Made by a program: the position numbers and the translations under genes. The notes beneath the pieces are model-generated. The model worked only from the letters and a program-made list of their open reading frames with translations. It made no database searches and was not told the origin of the DNA. 64,000 nt of DNA from Cyclina sinensis (lineage: Eukaryota; Mollusca; Bivalvia; Venerida; Veneridae): contig JAAONU010000016.1 of NCBI GenBank assembly GCA_012932295.1, positions 46,903,241 to 46,967,240 on the forward strand, in the 5' to 3' direction. Each line of letters starts with the position of its first letter. Within the stretch, counting starts at the first letter, position 1. Of this stretch, positions 1 through 14,800 are shown in pieces.

Positions 1-937
1 TTGCATCATAATGCACTAGCCCATGTTTTCAAAGAAAAGGGCTTTTACTATAACAAATGATAAAGATATATATCTTATTTATTTAAAGTCTGTATGACCT
101 AATTATGCAAGTACTTATTTTTTTGCATTAAAATAGGTCTCATATACATGTATGTGGAAGTTGAATAAGAAACCAGTCTGAAGCTGCGACAAGATTTCTG
201 CAAATGACGATTCTTGGTATGTGGTGTACATGTTGGACGGAATGAATGGGACAATAGTGTAATTTTAGCAATGTCACTATGCAGTTAATGTTTATTTGTC
301 CAGCTACTAAGACAATATGGTTGATTGGCTTTAATTTTGATAAGATGTTAGCATATTGGACTTTCTCTGAGTTATTTAGTGTATTTGTTAAATGTTCCAT
401 TACTTTGCTGTATTTATCCCGATACTTACCTTTTAAGTTGTGATGTTGTTGCTTTGATACTTCTAGTATAAAGTTCTTATTAAAATAGTAGTTACATTAT
501 TATCAACCCCCAGTTATTTCAAGACTATTTTCATTTATCTGTATAAAATCAGTTTGTTTTAGATTGCTCGTAATCAGGGCTTTAATTTACAAAATTTAAT
601 TTAAATTAAAGCCCTGTCGTAATGTAAAATAAATCTATTATCCACCAAATTTCAATTTGAACTAAAGACATAAAAAAATCCTCTCTTTTTTGTATACATT
701 TATATATAGTAACACAATAATAGACCTTGCTCTCAATACAAGAAATTCTCATTTTTTCTGCATTTAAAAACAAAACAATGTTTCCTGAAATTTTACATCA
801 TACTTCTTTATACACAATAAAGATTATCAGGGGATAATAACCTACTTTACACTAAAATGGGGAAAATGAATAAGAGATGCAGGATATTATCATGTCTAAT
901 AGTAAAGACAATGGTGAGATGGGGGAAAGACAATCGT
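1..937. other. AT-rich stretch with no supported gene
   Basis: No exon with good splice sites and a convincing product is visible. It lies downstream of the last lipid transfer protein exon seen (2840), so it is probably intron or 3' part of that gene. A small hairpin insertion at 575-616 is listed separately. An open frame on the minus strand at 140-400 has no family features. Confidence 0.4.
575..616. repeat. 42-bp hairpin insertion with 7-bp target duplication
   Basis: The arms CAGGGCTTTAATTT (575-588) and AAATTAAAGCCCTG (603-616) are perfect inverted repeats of 14 bp around a 14-bp AT loop. The block is flanked on both sides by TCGTAAT (568-574 and 617-623). This looks like a very small foldback or MITE-like insertion. 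Confidence 0.6.
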
Positions 938-1685
938 TATAAGGGGAAATGTTCCCCTATCTACTTGTGAGTTGGAGGAATGTTCCCCTATCTACTACTG
1001 AGATGGGGGAATGTTCCCCTATCTACTACTGAGATGGGGGAATGTTCCCCTATCTACTACTGAGATGGCGGAATGTTCCCCTATCTACTACTGAGATGGG
1101 GGAATGTTCCCCTATCTACTACTGAGATGGGGGAATGTTCCCCTATCTACTTGTGAGTTAGAGGAATGTTCCCCTATCTACTACTGAGATGGGGGAATGT
1201 TCCCCTATCTACTACTGAGATCGGGGAATGTTCCCCTATCTACCACTGAGATGGGGGAATGTTCCCCTATCTACTTGTGAGTTGGAGGAATGTTCCCCTA
1301 TCTACTTGTGAGTTAGAGGAATGTTCCCCTATCTACTACTGAGATGGGGGAATGTTCCCCTATCTACTACTGAGATGGGGGAATGTTCCCCTATCTACTT
1401 GTGAGTTGGAGGAATGTTCCCCTATCTACTAACGAGATGGGGGAACGTTCCCCTATCTTCTAGTGAGTTGGAGGAATGTTCCCCTATCTACTACTGAGAT
1501 GGGGGAATGTTCCCCTATCTACTACTGAGATGGGGGAATGTTCCCCTATCTACTAAAGAGATGGGGGAATGTTCCCCTATCTACTAGAGAGATGGGGGAA
1601 TGTTCCCCTATCTACATGTGAGATGGGGGAATGTTCCCCTATCTTTTATGTGAGATGGGGGAATGTTCCCCCATCTATGTTCCCC
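938..1685. repeat. 31-bp minisatellite
   Basis: About 24 tandem units of roughly 31 bp carry the core GGGGGAATGTTCCCCTATCT followed by a variable 'actactgaga' or 'acttgtgagt' segment. Each unit holds a hyphenated palindrome, GGGGAA-TG-TTCCCC. Two unit variants alternate irregularly, which points to unequal exchange or conversion. Confidence 0.9.
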
Positions 1686-1734
1686 CAGAAAAAGGACAAA
1701 TGGAATTTCCTTTTTTATTCTGGAAGGCCTTTCA

Positions 1735-2785
1735 AACTGTACGTAAATAGTATATCATATGTTGTCAAATTGTACTTAAATAGTATACCATTTGTACTCA
1801 AATTGTACGTTAATAGTATATCATATGTACTCAAACTGTACATAAAAATATATCATATGTAGTCAAAATGTACGTAAATAGTATATCATATGTAGTCAAA
1901 CTGTACGTAAATAGTATATCATATGTTGTCAAAATGTACGTAAAAAGTATATCATATGTTGTCAAATTGTACGTAAATAGTATACCATATGTACTCAAAC
2001 TGTACGTAAATAGTATATCATATGTTGTCAAATTGTACTTAAATAGTATACCATTTGTACTCAAATTGTACGTTAATAGTATATCATATGTACTCAAACT
2101 GTACATAAAAAGTATATCATATGTAGTCAAAATGTACGTAAATAGTATACCATAGGTAGTCAAACTGCACGTAAATAGTATATCATATGTTGTCAAATTG
2201 TACTTAAATAGTATACCATTTGTACTCAAACTGTACGTAAATAAAAAATCATATGTTGTCAAATTGTACGTAAATAGTATATCATATGTTGTCAAATTGT
2301 ACGTAAACAGTATATCATATGTTGTCAAACTGTACGTATATGTTGTCAAATTGTCCTTAAATAGTACATTATATGTAGTCAAACTGTACGTAAACAGTAT
2401 ATCATATGTTGTCAAACTGTACGGAAATAGTATATCATATGTAGTCAAATTGTACATAAATAGTGTATCATATGTTGTCAAATTGTATGAAATAGTATAT
2501 CGTCTGTAGTCAAATTGTAGGAAAATAGTATATCATATGAAGTCAAATGGTACGTAAATACCTTATTATATGTAGTCAAATTGTACGTAAATAGCTTATC
2601 ATATGTTGTCAAATTGTACGTAAATAGTGTATCAAATGTAGTCAAATTGTACATAAATTATAGTGGATCATATGTAGTCAAATTGTATGTTAATAGTGTA
2701 TCATATGTAGTCAAACTGTACGTTAACAGTATTTCATATGTTGTCAAACTGTACGAAAATAGTATGTCATATGTAGTCACGGTTC
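1735..2785. repeat. 33-bp minisatellite
   Basis: About 30 units have the consensus 'gtcaaattgtacgtaaatag' plus 'tatatcatatgtt'. The 33-bp period is a multiple of three, so long open frames with 11-residue periodicity appear on both strands. These are products of the period and not evidence of a gene. The array ends about 55 bp before the last lipid transfer protein exon seen. Confidence 0.9.
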
Positions 2786-2839
2786 AATAATTCAATGTCT
2801 AAGAGAGGAAAAAAGAAGAATAACAAGAATGGAGCTTAC

Positions 2840-5800
2840 ATTGTAAAATTTCAAGATATCTTGTCTGACACCGTCAACAAAATTTCTCACGTTCTGTACA
2901 ATAATCTTGATTTCTTCCATTATGGTCGAACCAGCGATGCTGAAGATCTTCTCTATAAACTGCTTCAGCCTTTGAGCCACCTCATTGAGAATAGTCGGCA
3001 GATTTTTCACTGTCTCAACGATCGTGTTTACTATCTTTTTTAGGCCTCCGCCTACAATTTGTAAAACAGTCAAACTTGAAAACACATGCTAATCTACAGA
3101 CTGAAAAACTCCTATTGTCCACATAATTTCTATCCTTTTCTTTAAGTTTTTAAATCTTAAATCTATTCCCAAAGCGTCATCATCTTTTTCGAAGATGGTC
3201 GTTAGTACAGGTCACACTATGGTTTCAGTAATAGTCAGATAATACAGGTGTAGAAAGAGAAACTACTTTGATAAAAGAAAGTTCCGGCCATGTAAATATC
3301 TTGTTGAGGATCAGGTCAAAATAATATAAGTAACGGTACCAAGCTATTTTGTTATTGGATATCTTTGGCCAAAACGTAAAAATAAACATTTGGAAAATTA
3401 CAAAGTAAGTCTGTCATTATATAATCACTTCTCTTATAAACCAATAAAAACAGCTTCCAATTGTGTTTGATCATTTCCACGTGATCGAATTCAGTTAAAA
3501 TCGTTAGAGAGAGATTTCAAAGTGAAACCATTTGAAATTTTCATGATTCTGACCTCCTAGGGTCATTTTGTCATTTTTCAAAAGGACACCATAGTCACGG
3601 TTTTTATATATCGGGTTTTTTAATCAACAGAAGTTGATTTATGTTAACACAGACAAACTCTGACAAAATGAGGCAATTGAAAAATTACTTTGAACAGTTT
3701 GTTAAAACTGACTGTGCAATTAAATGTAAACCTTTTTTTCAAATTATTTTGGTTGACATTTGATAGATAACGTTTCTCTTGCAAATCTTTCATATAATTA
3801 TTATATTTGCGAGCACAAACATTCTGTTACCTCTGAAAGTCATTATAATCTCCTTAAAGGCCTTCACTGCATCTACTATTGGAGTTACTATTTTTGCAAC
3901 AATCTTGTCATAGATGTGGACCAGGTCTGACAGACTGTTAATTCCGAAATCCTGCAAATATAAACAAGTAAAAAAGCCGAAAGCAAAGATTAATGAACTG
4001 GCTCTACTTTTTTCTCAACCTTTAATTGTGGAGATGAAATTGAGGTGACAGTGGTGGCAAAACTGCCCTATGTTTTGTTAGTCTACAGAACAACAGTTTA
4101 AGTCATGACATCCTTACTTTGCATCGCTAGCTGTCACAAAAACAGGAATCAATTTATGTTAGGACAATAGAAAGACAATGGAAGGACATAACAAAACATA
4201 TATATTACCTTCAATACATTTAGATCATATGCAATACGTCCTTTGTAGCAAACATAACATTTGACGATGTCCACCTGGAAGTCAATCATGCCCACGTGCG
4301 CCTCGGCGTACGCTCCATCATAAACATCTACCATAAAATGACCACTGAGAAGTGCTGAAAATATATAAATAAATGAAGTATGTGTCAGCTCGTTATTGCC
4401 AGTTTCTCCTAAGGAGTTCATCCATATTCGGGGCGGAACAACGATCTATTTTCATAACGCGCTATATTGAACCCAGGAGTCGCGAGTTGGATCAACGACT
4501 CCTCCGCTTAATTCACTTATTGTCTTTCAAATGAGGCATTAAACAGAGGTCCCATGTATCGGTGCTATACATTGATATGTTCAAGAACCAGGATCGTCTC
4601 TGGAATGGGATGCTTTCTGTATCTTGCACTATCCCCACAACGTAAAATAATTTAACTCCGCAGGGGAGTCGGTTATATGGGCAACCGGTAACGAGAATAA
4701 ATAAACTCCGCAAGGGGCGTCAGTCATATGGGCAACCGGTACCTAGAATAAATAAACTCCGCAAGGGGCGTCGGTCATATGGGCAACCGGTACCGACGGT
4801 AAATAAACTCCGCAGGGGCGTCGGTCATATGGGCAACCGGGACCGAGAATAAATAAACTCCGCAAAGGGCGTCGGTCATATGTGCAACCGGGACCGAGAA
4901 TAAATAAACTCAGACAGTAAGACATAGCTGTATACTATCGGATAAAAAAAATGTGATGTCTTACAAATATGTACATGTTACTTACGCCATCGCGGAAGTG
5001 TGGTTTAACACATCTGACCCTTCATCAGTTAAAGGTCACACAGCAGTGAGTTTAAACAACAGAGAACAGTTTTTTTCTCAATTTCAGACTGCTTTAATTT
5101 TGCGGAGTATAAATAAATGTGTTATTTGACGTTTACAAAGTTGATACCTAGTTTCAGATCAAGAATATTCCTTATATGAAGCCCAAAGCTTGCTCCTATG
5201 GCGTCGGTACCGATGGTTTTATCCCATTCTATTCCTGGCGGCTTTATCAGTACTTGTATGCCCTGCTCTAGGGTCTGAAGCAGGCCCCTTCGCACACGTG
5301 ACACGACTGGATAACTGTAGTTCTTGCTGAAAGCATACACAATATATTAAATGTTAAAGTCGCGTTGTTCTTGTAACTCTGGTACACACAATACAGTTTC
5401 TTTTTACCAGGACATCTCTGACCCTTACTAAATAAAACAACCTTGTATAGATTCATTAGTCTTTTTGCTACATTCCTAACGGCCATTATACCGAAAGAGA
5501 GAAAACTGGCAAAGTTCTTATTTAAACATTTTTTACCTCACATAATAAAAGTTTTGTTTTTGTTACCTCAAAACCACGTTTTCATGTTCCTCCGTAAATG
5601 CATTACTTTTCGGATGTTTCTTGAGCACATTTAAAGCTGTTTTTCGCACCATGTCATCATCATCATGTACAGCACTCGTCAATAGCGCATGCGCACTCTG
5701 CAACGAGAAAACTACGAATTGTTATGAGTGGAACAATGTTATTATTCAACCGCAGTTTTCAACATTATACCAATGGATTAGTTACGGCGACCCTTTTTCA

Positions 5801-8800
5801 GTCTTCACGAATAACTTTTTGAAGCACTGGACATTCAGACCAGCCAAGGCAATAATCTACTGGGCCGAATGAGATTTAACTGGACTGAATAATAGCTGTG
5901 AACAATGCTATAAGGATGAACAAAACAATAAGACTATGTTTTGAAGTAGAACTTGTCACCACAATGTTAAAAAATAATATTAATTATACTTTGAACTTGC
6001 TTCATAGCCTAACAATAGTACTGTTTAGTGAAAATAATAGTATTCAAGGCTTTTTTCCCCCTCTACGCCGTTTACAGGCGTCTTCCCCGTAGGAAAATTT
6101 ATTAAAATCATAGTTTTCCCCTAAAATTCAATTATCTCCAAGTTTTTCTTCCCCTTTTGCAAAAAAACTGCATTAAATTTCCCCAAATTAAGGGAAGGGC
6201 ACATTCCCCAACCTGTGAAAAAAGCTCTGGTATAATTGATTCATTTGTACAGGACACTGTCAGTTCAGTTAAACTTTTTACCAGATTTTTATCTCAACTT
6301 TTTTTCCCCAACTTCTGAAAATGCCATATATACATGTCACCATTGATTATTCCGTACGAATACATTATGTACCATGGTCGATAAATGAGAATAATAGAAT
6401 GAGGGACATTCCTGATAACAAATTACCTCCCTTACTCAGATAACATCAAAGGTAAACCAAATAGCAGATTGGTCCTTCAGTTGGAATCCTCTGACTTTAT
6501 TCCTGTTTCTTATTGTGATGGCCTTGACTTTAAGTTGTGAAAATCGTCACTTATATATTAAATAAAAAGTTAGGATTATCAAAAAACAAAGATAATGGTG
6601 TTAAGAAAACATGTTGCTAAACTTAATGTGTTATCTGACATACCAAAAGAGAAAATAGCGATAAAAGCAGAGGAATCCAAATGGAAGGACCAATGTAATA
6701 TTAGAGAGTATTCAGGTTAGATAATCCACTAATGTCCCCCATTGATTGGATGTCACTTTCCGAAAATGTATACATGCATGTAAAAAAAGAAGAAAAAAAT
6801 AGGAAACCGAAACAGAGTTATTTCATGAAACAGAAAAATGAAAATAAGTTGTTACTTTCGGCTGGCTTTTTTCTCTTTACACCAGAAATAGCCTGGTCAA
6901 TAATTAAAATAAAATATCATATTTATCGCGAAAACTGGAAAGGACGATTAAAGCCTAAGCACCGGTTATGTGTAAACTAAGTACGAATGCGTTATGATGT
7001 AGTTGGGGTTAAAGAATCGCTGTTCTATGGAGAAGAATGCATTTTTAAGAAACAATTTCATTTTATTTTCAAAAACACTACTTTTTACTTGTTTGTCAAC
7101 TTTGTTCACTGTATTTAGTAAAAAACTTAAGCAGCACCAATATTCACTGGACAGTCGGACTACTGATTTGTAATTTTTTACTGGACCGTCAGCCATTTTG
7201 GTGGACTGGGCCTTCGGTCCGGCGTCTAAATTCGAAGATTTCTTTTTAGTCCCTAAAGCATCTACGGTATTTATCTAATAGTATGTTGAAAATCACATAC
7301 CAAAATATGTATCTTTTTTCAGACACCCAATATTAAAAGTGTTTTATTTACTAATTTATTCTCCGGACTCCCTTACCTCGTTACAAGAGAAATGCCTGAG
7401 ACTATGTATAGCTGCTCTACGCCAGGCCGTCACGCCAGCATTAGGTTCCATATAGGACTTGATATGGTTCAGTGACCTCTGTTTCCCCGCGTTACCAAGA
7501 CTCTGGATCAGAACCATTTTGGTCTCAATGTGTTTTCTGGCCGGCAGGTCATGCTGTATTATTGAGCGTCTCTCTCGCGGTTTTACTATATTCCTCGACT
7601 TAGCTGTAGAATAAAAATATAGTAATATGAAGGTGTCAGATATTAAAACAGTGACATTACAGACCTGAAACATCACAGTGTGTGTCGTAAAAGATCGATT
7701 TAATAAAATATATGTTGGTTCTGTTGTATTTAGCTTTGTACATCGACATTTCACTTACCTGGCGAGGGACAGTTTACCTGACTGGGATATATTTCATGCG
7801 CAATAAACTATGGGGCTTCGCGTACATTATCTTAAATAACCCAAAGATCTTAAGTTAGGGTCCTTAGCCATTCCAATACGAAATCATAGTGAAAGTAATG
7901 CATATTCGTGTATTTTGTGTTTGAAAACCAAAATTGGAAATAAGAAACATATTGATTGAATATTGTCTAAATGTTCCTATAGGTAAATTCATATATTAAA
8001 CATGTGTTTACTTTCATTATGATGGTCCAGCCAGTGTTCTATTTTCTCAACGATTCTTTCAGATTCTGTCAGGTTTTTGTCGTGAAGTGATTTCGCCATG
8101 GCTCCCAGTGACAAACACGCCCTTTTCCTTGTCTTAGTTAATGTCGGTGTCTCTGAAGAAAAACATTTTGTAAAATTCGAATTTTCAAAATCCCAAAAAT
8201 AAACAAAGCAATCAATAAGTTTTACGGTTTCTTTTTCTTAAAGAAAACTGTAAGTTATCAGTTTTAATAATTAAAATCTTAATTAGAAGGTAAATGGTTA
8301 AAATGTGCGAAAGTAAAACGATGATCTGGCGTCATCAGCAATTCTCTCCGAAAATTATCAAATTGCCATTTTGAAAGGAAACACTGTTAGAGTGCTTCGT
8401 CCTAACAGAGTTGATATGATCTTTTAGAGAAACGATTATTTTAAAAGTACTACCAAAAAACTCACCTCCAGGTCCAACATCTTGGTCAAAGCACAGATGT
8501 TCCACGTGCTGCACAAGTGCCTGTGGGACAAAAGAAAGCCTGACTGTAGTGAAGATAATTTTGAAAGATTCAACTTGTTTAGTTGTTGGTAAGACAGCTG
8601 TAATTTGCAAAGTTTTATTTTGAAATCTATGATCAATTCTTTGAAACTCTTTTGAAAGCAAGTTTGTCTTTTTAAACAAGTACGGATCGGGTTGGAGTAT
8701 AAGAAGTAAATATTAGTACGGTATCAAGCAAACTTACAAGCTCTGGTGACGGTAAGGCAATGGAATGAAACAGACACCTTCTCAAGTCATCTTCAGTCAC

Positions 8801-11800
8801 GTTTGGACTGCGCATGATCAGATCAAGAACCAATAGCTGCGCTTCTGCACTTCCCTCACGTGCTACTATGTCTATAAATAGATTTCTCTCATCGCTGCAA
8901 AGTGTATCGTTCTGTCCACACTGACGTGTTAATGCACTGGTTCCCAGGCTTAGAAAATCGTCCTTCTTTAAGGAATATATCAGCTGTCGAAGGTTGTGGA
9001 CGCATTCAGTTCTATTTCTGTCATCTAAAATGAACACATAATTCCCTTTTCTTTAGCTTGTGTTCGAAATATTTTCTTACGTTAAAAAGAGTAACTTAAG
9101 ACAAAACTTATATAGATAAAATATCCATAATGTTGCAATTATTCTAAAATCATTACATGTACAAAAATCAAGTAAGAACCAAATAAGTCATAGGTCTTCT
9201 ATGTAACGTTTCAGACAAAAATTTCTATTATTTTTTCCATAAAACACATAGATATCATGTGGGCAACATTTGAGCATCAAATTCCTCATAAATGACAGTT
9301 ATGGAACAAACACAAAAAACAGAACCAACTTTTTTACCTTTGGTCTATCAGTGTGACCCTGACCTTGCAGGTACGGACCCGGGTATAGGGTGTGACATAT
9401 TGTTTCGTGTAGGTGAACAGAGTTATCGAATGAACACGAAAAACAGAAAAATCGTTTGAAACAGGCCACACGTTTTGACCTTTGACCCTAAAATGTGACC
9501 TTGGCCTTGGAGATGCGGATTAGGTCCTGCGCGTGATATAGCCCTTACATTACTAAACATATGTGCCAAGTATTTGCGAAATCCACCAATAAATGTTAGA
9601 GTTATGGAAGGGACTAGAGAAACAGACCCGATATTTAACTTTTCTTCAATGTTTGACCTTGACCTTGGAGATACGAACACATCACTCATATTGGTGAAGA
9701 TTTTTTCCAAGTATTTACGAATTCCATCCATAAATGAAAGAGTTATCAAACGAAGATGAAAAACAAATTCAACATTTGAACTTTGACTTTTAAGTCTGAC
9801 CATGACCTTAGAGATAAGGGCCTGTGTCTAGCGCATGACACACTCTCTGATCATGGTGAACATTTCTGGCCAAGTATTTTCAAAATCTATCGATAAATGA
9901 CAGTGTTATGACACGGACAAGAAAAACAGGACCGACTTTATAACCATTCTTCAAACTGTGACCTTAGAGATACAGTCCTGGGTCTTTTGCATAACATTAA
10001 TACACTTTAATACATCAATTTACGTCGGAGAACACTTCTCATAAATGACAGTAGTATGGAACAAACACAAAAAACAGACCAGTCATTTTGATCTGTGTGT
10101 CCCTGACCTTAGATGTACGGATCTGCGTATTGCGCGTGACAAATTGTCTCTTTTAAATGAACATTTCTGCCAAGTATTGAAATCCATCCAAAAATAACAG
10201 AGTTATCGCACGGACACAAGAAAGCTCAACTTTTGAAATTGACCTCTAAGTTTGACCTTGACCTTGGAGGTACGGACCTGGGTCAGGTGCATGAAGAATT
10301 GCCTCATATTGGTAAACATTTCTACCAATTAATTCTGCAATCCATCAATAAATGACAGAGGTATCGAACCAACCATAAAAACAGACCCAACTTTTTGACA
10401 TTTGACCTCTAAGTCTGACCTTAACCTTGGAAATATTGACCTGGGTCTTAAGCATGACACATAGTCATACATTGGTGAACATTTCTGCAAAGTAATTCTG
10501 AAATCCATCCATAAATGGCAGAGATATGGAGCGGACACGAAAAACATGCTCAACTTTTTGACATTCTGTCTCATAGTGTTACCTTGACCTTGGAGGTACG
10601 TAACTTGGGTATTGGGCATGAGACATTTTCTTTTGCTGGTGAACATTTCTGCCAAGTATTTCTAAAATCCATCCATAAATGACAGAGTTATAGAAGATTT
10701 ATTGAATGGACGCAAGCACAGATAAGGTGACTCCAAATTTCGTAAAGAAAGAGACAAGCTGTATGACTTTAGGCACATTCTAGCTATAGGCCTTTTCTTG
10801 TTTTTTTTGTTTTTGTGTTTTGTGTAAATACTTACATTTATTTTGAATAGAATGCACACAAGATAAATGATTGTTGATTTCTTGTTCCACTTTGTCAAGA
10901 GCTACTTTCTCTTTGGCTTTCTGCAAAAAAGCGAATAATTAGTACTTGTTTACTATTCCTCACAGTGCTACTGAATTGAAACCGATTTTGCCTTTAACGA
11001 CCAGCACAGACCATAATCAGCACAGGCCATGACCCGCATAGACCATGACAAGCTCAGACCATGGTTCGCACAGACCATCACCCGCAAAGACCATGACTCA
11101 CACAGACAATGACCAGCACAGACCATGTCCAGCACAGACCATGACCCGCATAGACCATGACAAGCTCAGACCATGGTTCGCACAGACCATCACCCGCAAA
11201 GACCATGACTCACACAAACAATGACCAGCACAGACCATGACCAGCACAGACCATCAGCCGTATAGACCATGACAAGCTCAGACCATGGTTCGCACAGACC
11301 ATTACCCGCATAGACCATGACAAGCTCAGACCATGGTTCGCACAGACCATCATCCGCATAGACCATAACATGCACAGAACATCACCCGCATAGACCATGA
11401 CTCACACAGACAATGACCATCACAGACCATGACCAGCACAGACCATGATTCGCACAGACCACACAGACCATGACCAGCTGAGATCATGACCCCGCACAGA
11501 CCATGATTCGCACAGACCATGACCCGCACAGACCATCATCCGCATAGACCATAACATGCACAGACCATCACCCGCATAGACCATGACTCACACAGATAAT
11601 GACCATCACAGACCATGACCAGCACAGACCATGATTCGCACAGACCATGACCAGCTGAGATCATGACCCAGCACAGACCATGATTCGCACAGACCATGAC
11701 CCGCACAGACCATGACCCGCATAGATCATGACCCGCACAGACAATGACCGGTAAAGACCATGACAGGTATAGACCATGACCCGCACAGACCATGACCGGT

Positions 11801-14800
11801 AAAAACCATGACGGGTATAGACCATGACCCGTATAGACCATGACCCGCACAGACACTAACCCGCACTGACCATGACCCGCACAGACCATGACCGGTAAAG
11901 ACCAGGACCCGTATAGACCATGATCAACACAGACCATGACCCGTATAGACCATGGCCAGCACAGATAATGACCCGCACAGACACCGACCCGCACTGACCA
12001 TGACCCGTATAGACTATGACCCGCACAGACCATGACCCGCACAGACCATGACTCGTTTAGACCATGACCCGCACAGACCATGACCTGTATAGACCCTGAC
12101 CCACAGACCATGTCCCGCATAGTACTTGACTTACACAAACCATGACCCGCTCAGACCATGACCCGCACAGACCATGATTAACACAGATCACGACCAGCTC
12201 AGACCATGACCCGTAGAGACCATTACAAACACAGACAATGACAAGCTCAGACCATAGCTAGACCATGACCAACACAGATCATGATCCACATAGACCATAA
12301 CTGACACAGACCATGACCAACTCAAACCATGATCCGTTGTTTTTTCTTAGCATTGTCATGGCTTTACCAGCTTAGCTGTAGCTTAAACATACCGAAACTT
12401 TATTTAAATATTTCTTCTTTAAGATCATTTGTCTCAACTATAACTGCATTGAAGCTTGTAGTGGTACAATAAGACCCAATTTCACTTACAAAATTTGTAG
12501 AAGTATCTTTAGAAACATTATGGCACTATCGCATGACGTAAGAAAGGTGTTCCAAGTTTTAGGTGACCATACAGTTGATGAACTTCAATTGTAAGACTAA
12601 TTAATGAACCCAATACACAAATACATGTTTCGTCAAAAGAATCTATATAAACACGAGCAGCCACTCAAGGAAAACAGACGTAATTTCTCCTGGTACATTA
12701 GAAATTGTGCTCTCATAATTCCTACCTCTCGTACAGTCAATGTATCTTTTCTCATGTCTCTTAGATTATGGGTGGTCAATTCGTTGTGCTTTCTGGAAAA
12801 TAAATAAGAAACAATATCACATTGAAAGAGGAAAATATTGATTTCTAAAGCTAGCAAACGTGTGTTTTTATACAGGTATGTTTTAAGTTCAGACTTGTAA
12901 ATGAGGTTAAACTTATATCTCTTATCTGTCAAGACTAAAATTGTTCAAGTATGAGTCAGGAAAGGCAAATATCATATTGAACAACCGACAACAAAAGAAG
13001 AACGTACCGTTTTAATTTCGACAAGTACTTCTTGAAACAAATGTCAGGCCACGAACAAGTGCCTTGATAAAGAATATTTACGTTTATAAGATAAAATAAA
13101 TCAAGCAATTACATGAAATTAAATAAATCAGCCTTGTTCAAACTTCGCATGCCTATATACATATGTCAAGATTTACAATTCCTATCATAGAAAGATATAA
13201 TTTAAAAATATCAGTTTAAACTTCTTTAAGTTTACAATTTCTATATAAATGATTTAAAGTGAACAATAAATAAAGATAAAAAAATATTTATGAACCTCTT
13301 TGATGTCAATTTCATTTTACTTCTTGATATAGAGCCAATCTTTGGAAAGTCTGCAAAAAATGCAATAGATATTTATTTTTCTTTAGGTTTGTCCCCTTAA
13401 AAACAATTTCAATGGCTGTTAAATTGAAAAACAATTTCAATGGCGGTTAAATTGAAAAACAATTTCAATGGCTGTTAAATTGAAAAACATATCAATTTTG
13501 GCGGTTAAATTGAAAAACAATTTCACTTTTGGTGGTTAAATTGAAAAACAATTTCAATGGCGGTTAAATTGAAAAACAACGGTTAAAAGGGTCATTTTGT
13601 TTTCTCCGTGTAGATATCTTCAGAAATACGAACAATGATCGTCTGCTAAAATTTCAACGCAACACACGTCGGAAAGAGCCGTGTTGAGTTAGCCAGTTTA
13701 GTTCAAGATTGGAACACAGTGAAGGCCAGAAACAGTGTTTAGTTATTTCTTCTTATACAATCAGTCGTATTTCTTTGTAAAAGTGACAGAACATTATGTA
13801 GATTACATACATTTCTGCAAAGGATGACCCAACCCTATGCGGACTGAACACATTACAGAAATACTGATCTTATGAACATGATAAAAACACACCGCCACAC
13901 AAAATTCAATCTTTAATTCATAAAAGCTGAAAATCTAATTGTATTCAATATCAGTAAGAACCATACCCCCTGACACGTCTTCCTCTATGTCTTGTATTCC
14001 CTCAACAGATTTCCTGAAACATGAAACAATGAAATGTATAGAGACACCTCTTTTTCACAGTATTACCCGACTAAGGTGACCACCCTCTGCTTGTAGGTGA
14101 AAGGTTTTTCTCTGTTTATCATTCACATATGTACATATTTCACCTCATAGTGTTGCTGATATTGACTGGTCAAAACGACTTCACAACTTTACTTCGGTCA
14201 TAGATTAACTAAATGCAGTGATTTTCCTTCTTAACACTGGAAAAGCATTGCATTTGTTTCATCAGCAATTTTCTCTGAACGTACAGGGAATATCTGGGAC
14301 ATAGCCGACTTACTTTTAATTCGTTGTATACACGAGCAGTTGCCGTCTGGTGACTTTGTCTTGTATTCTTGCGCATCATTACCTTAACTGTGCAACCCAG
14401 CCATAAACGAAAGTGTTCTACGAGAGTTACCTCGTAGTTATTTAGTCCCACGAAATGTCATGTCTAATAGAAAAAGAATGACAAGGGTTCCAACATGTAA
14501 CCGTATCACAAAAGAATGAGTCCCTGATGACGTATTATTGCTTATTGCTTAAGCTGTTCTCTCACAGATTCTGAAAATGGCGGAAGTGTAAGATGCCAAC
14601 CTGTTTGTTTTTACGATAAAGGGAAAAACTCTATACCTGGAGGTTTTTGACGGGGAATGTCTCAGAGTTATGTTATCTATAGAATCAACGTGCACTGGTG
14701 TTCCTTTGAAGTCAAGATTTATTGTCTGAAAAGAGGAATAGAAAACATGTGTACATTGTTTATACCAGAGTATAAAAACATTTTTTATTGTAAAACTGAT

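Noticed and set aside
140..400. 86-codon minus-strand open frame as a further lipid transfer protein exon
   Set aside because: No in-phase acceptor and donor pair gives a convincing continuation from the exon ending at 2840.
1831..2790. Long open frames with an 11-residue repeat on both strands
   Set aside because: They follow from the 33-bp period of the minisatellite and have no start context, splice sites or other protein features.
11190..12138. Minus-strand frames rich in Met, Val, Cys and Trp
   Set aside because: They are translations of the 16-bp minisatellite, open only because stop codons are absent from the unit.
12490..12585. Possible extra lipid transfer protein exon (reads VWSPKTWNTFLTSCDS)
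   Set aside because: It needs phase 2 on both sides, but the flanking exons 12792-12726 and 10920-10836 join cleanly in phase 0.
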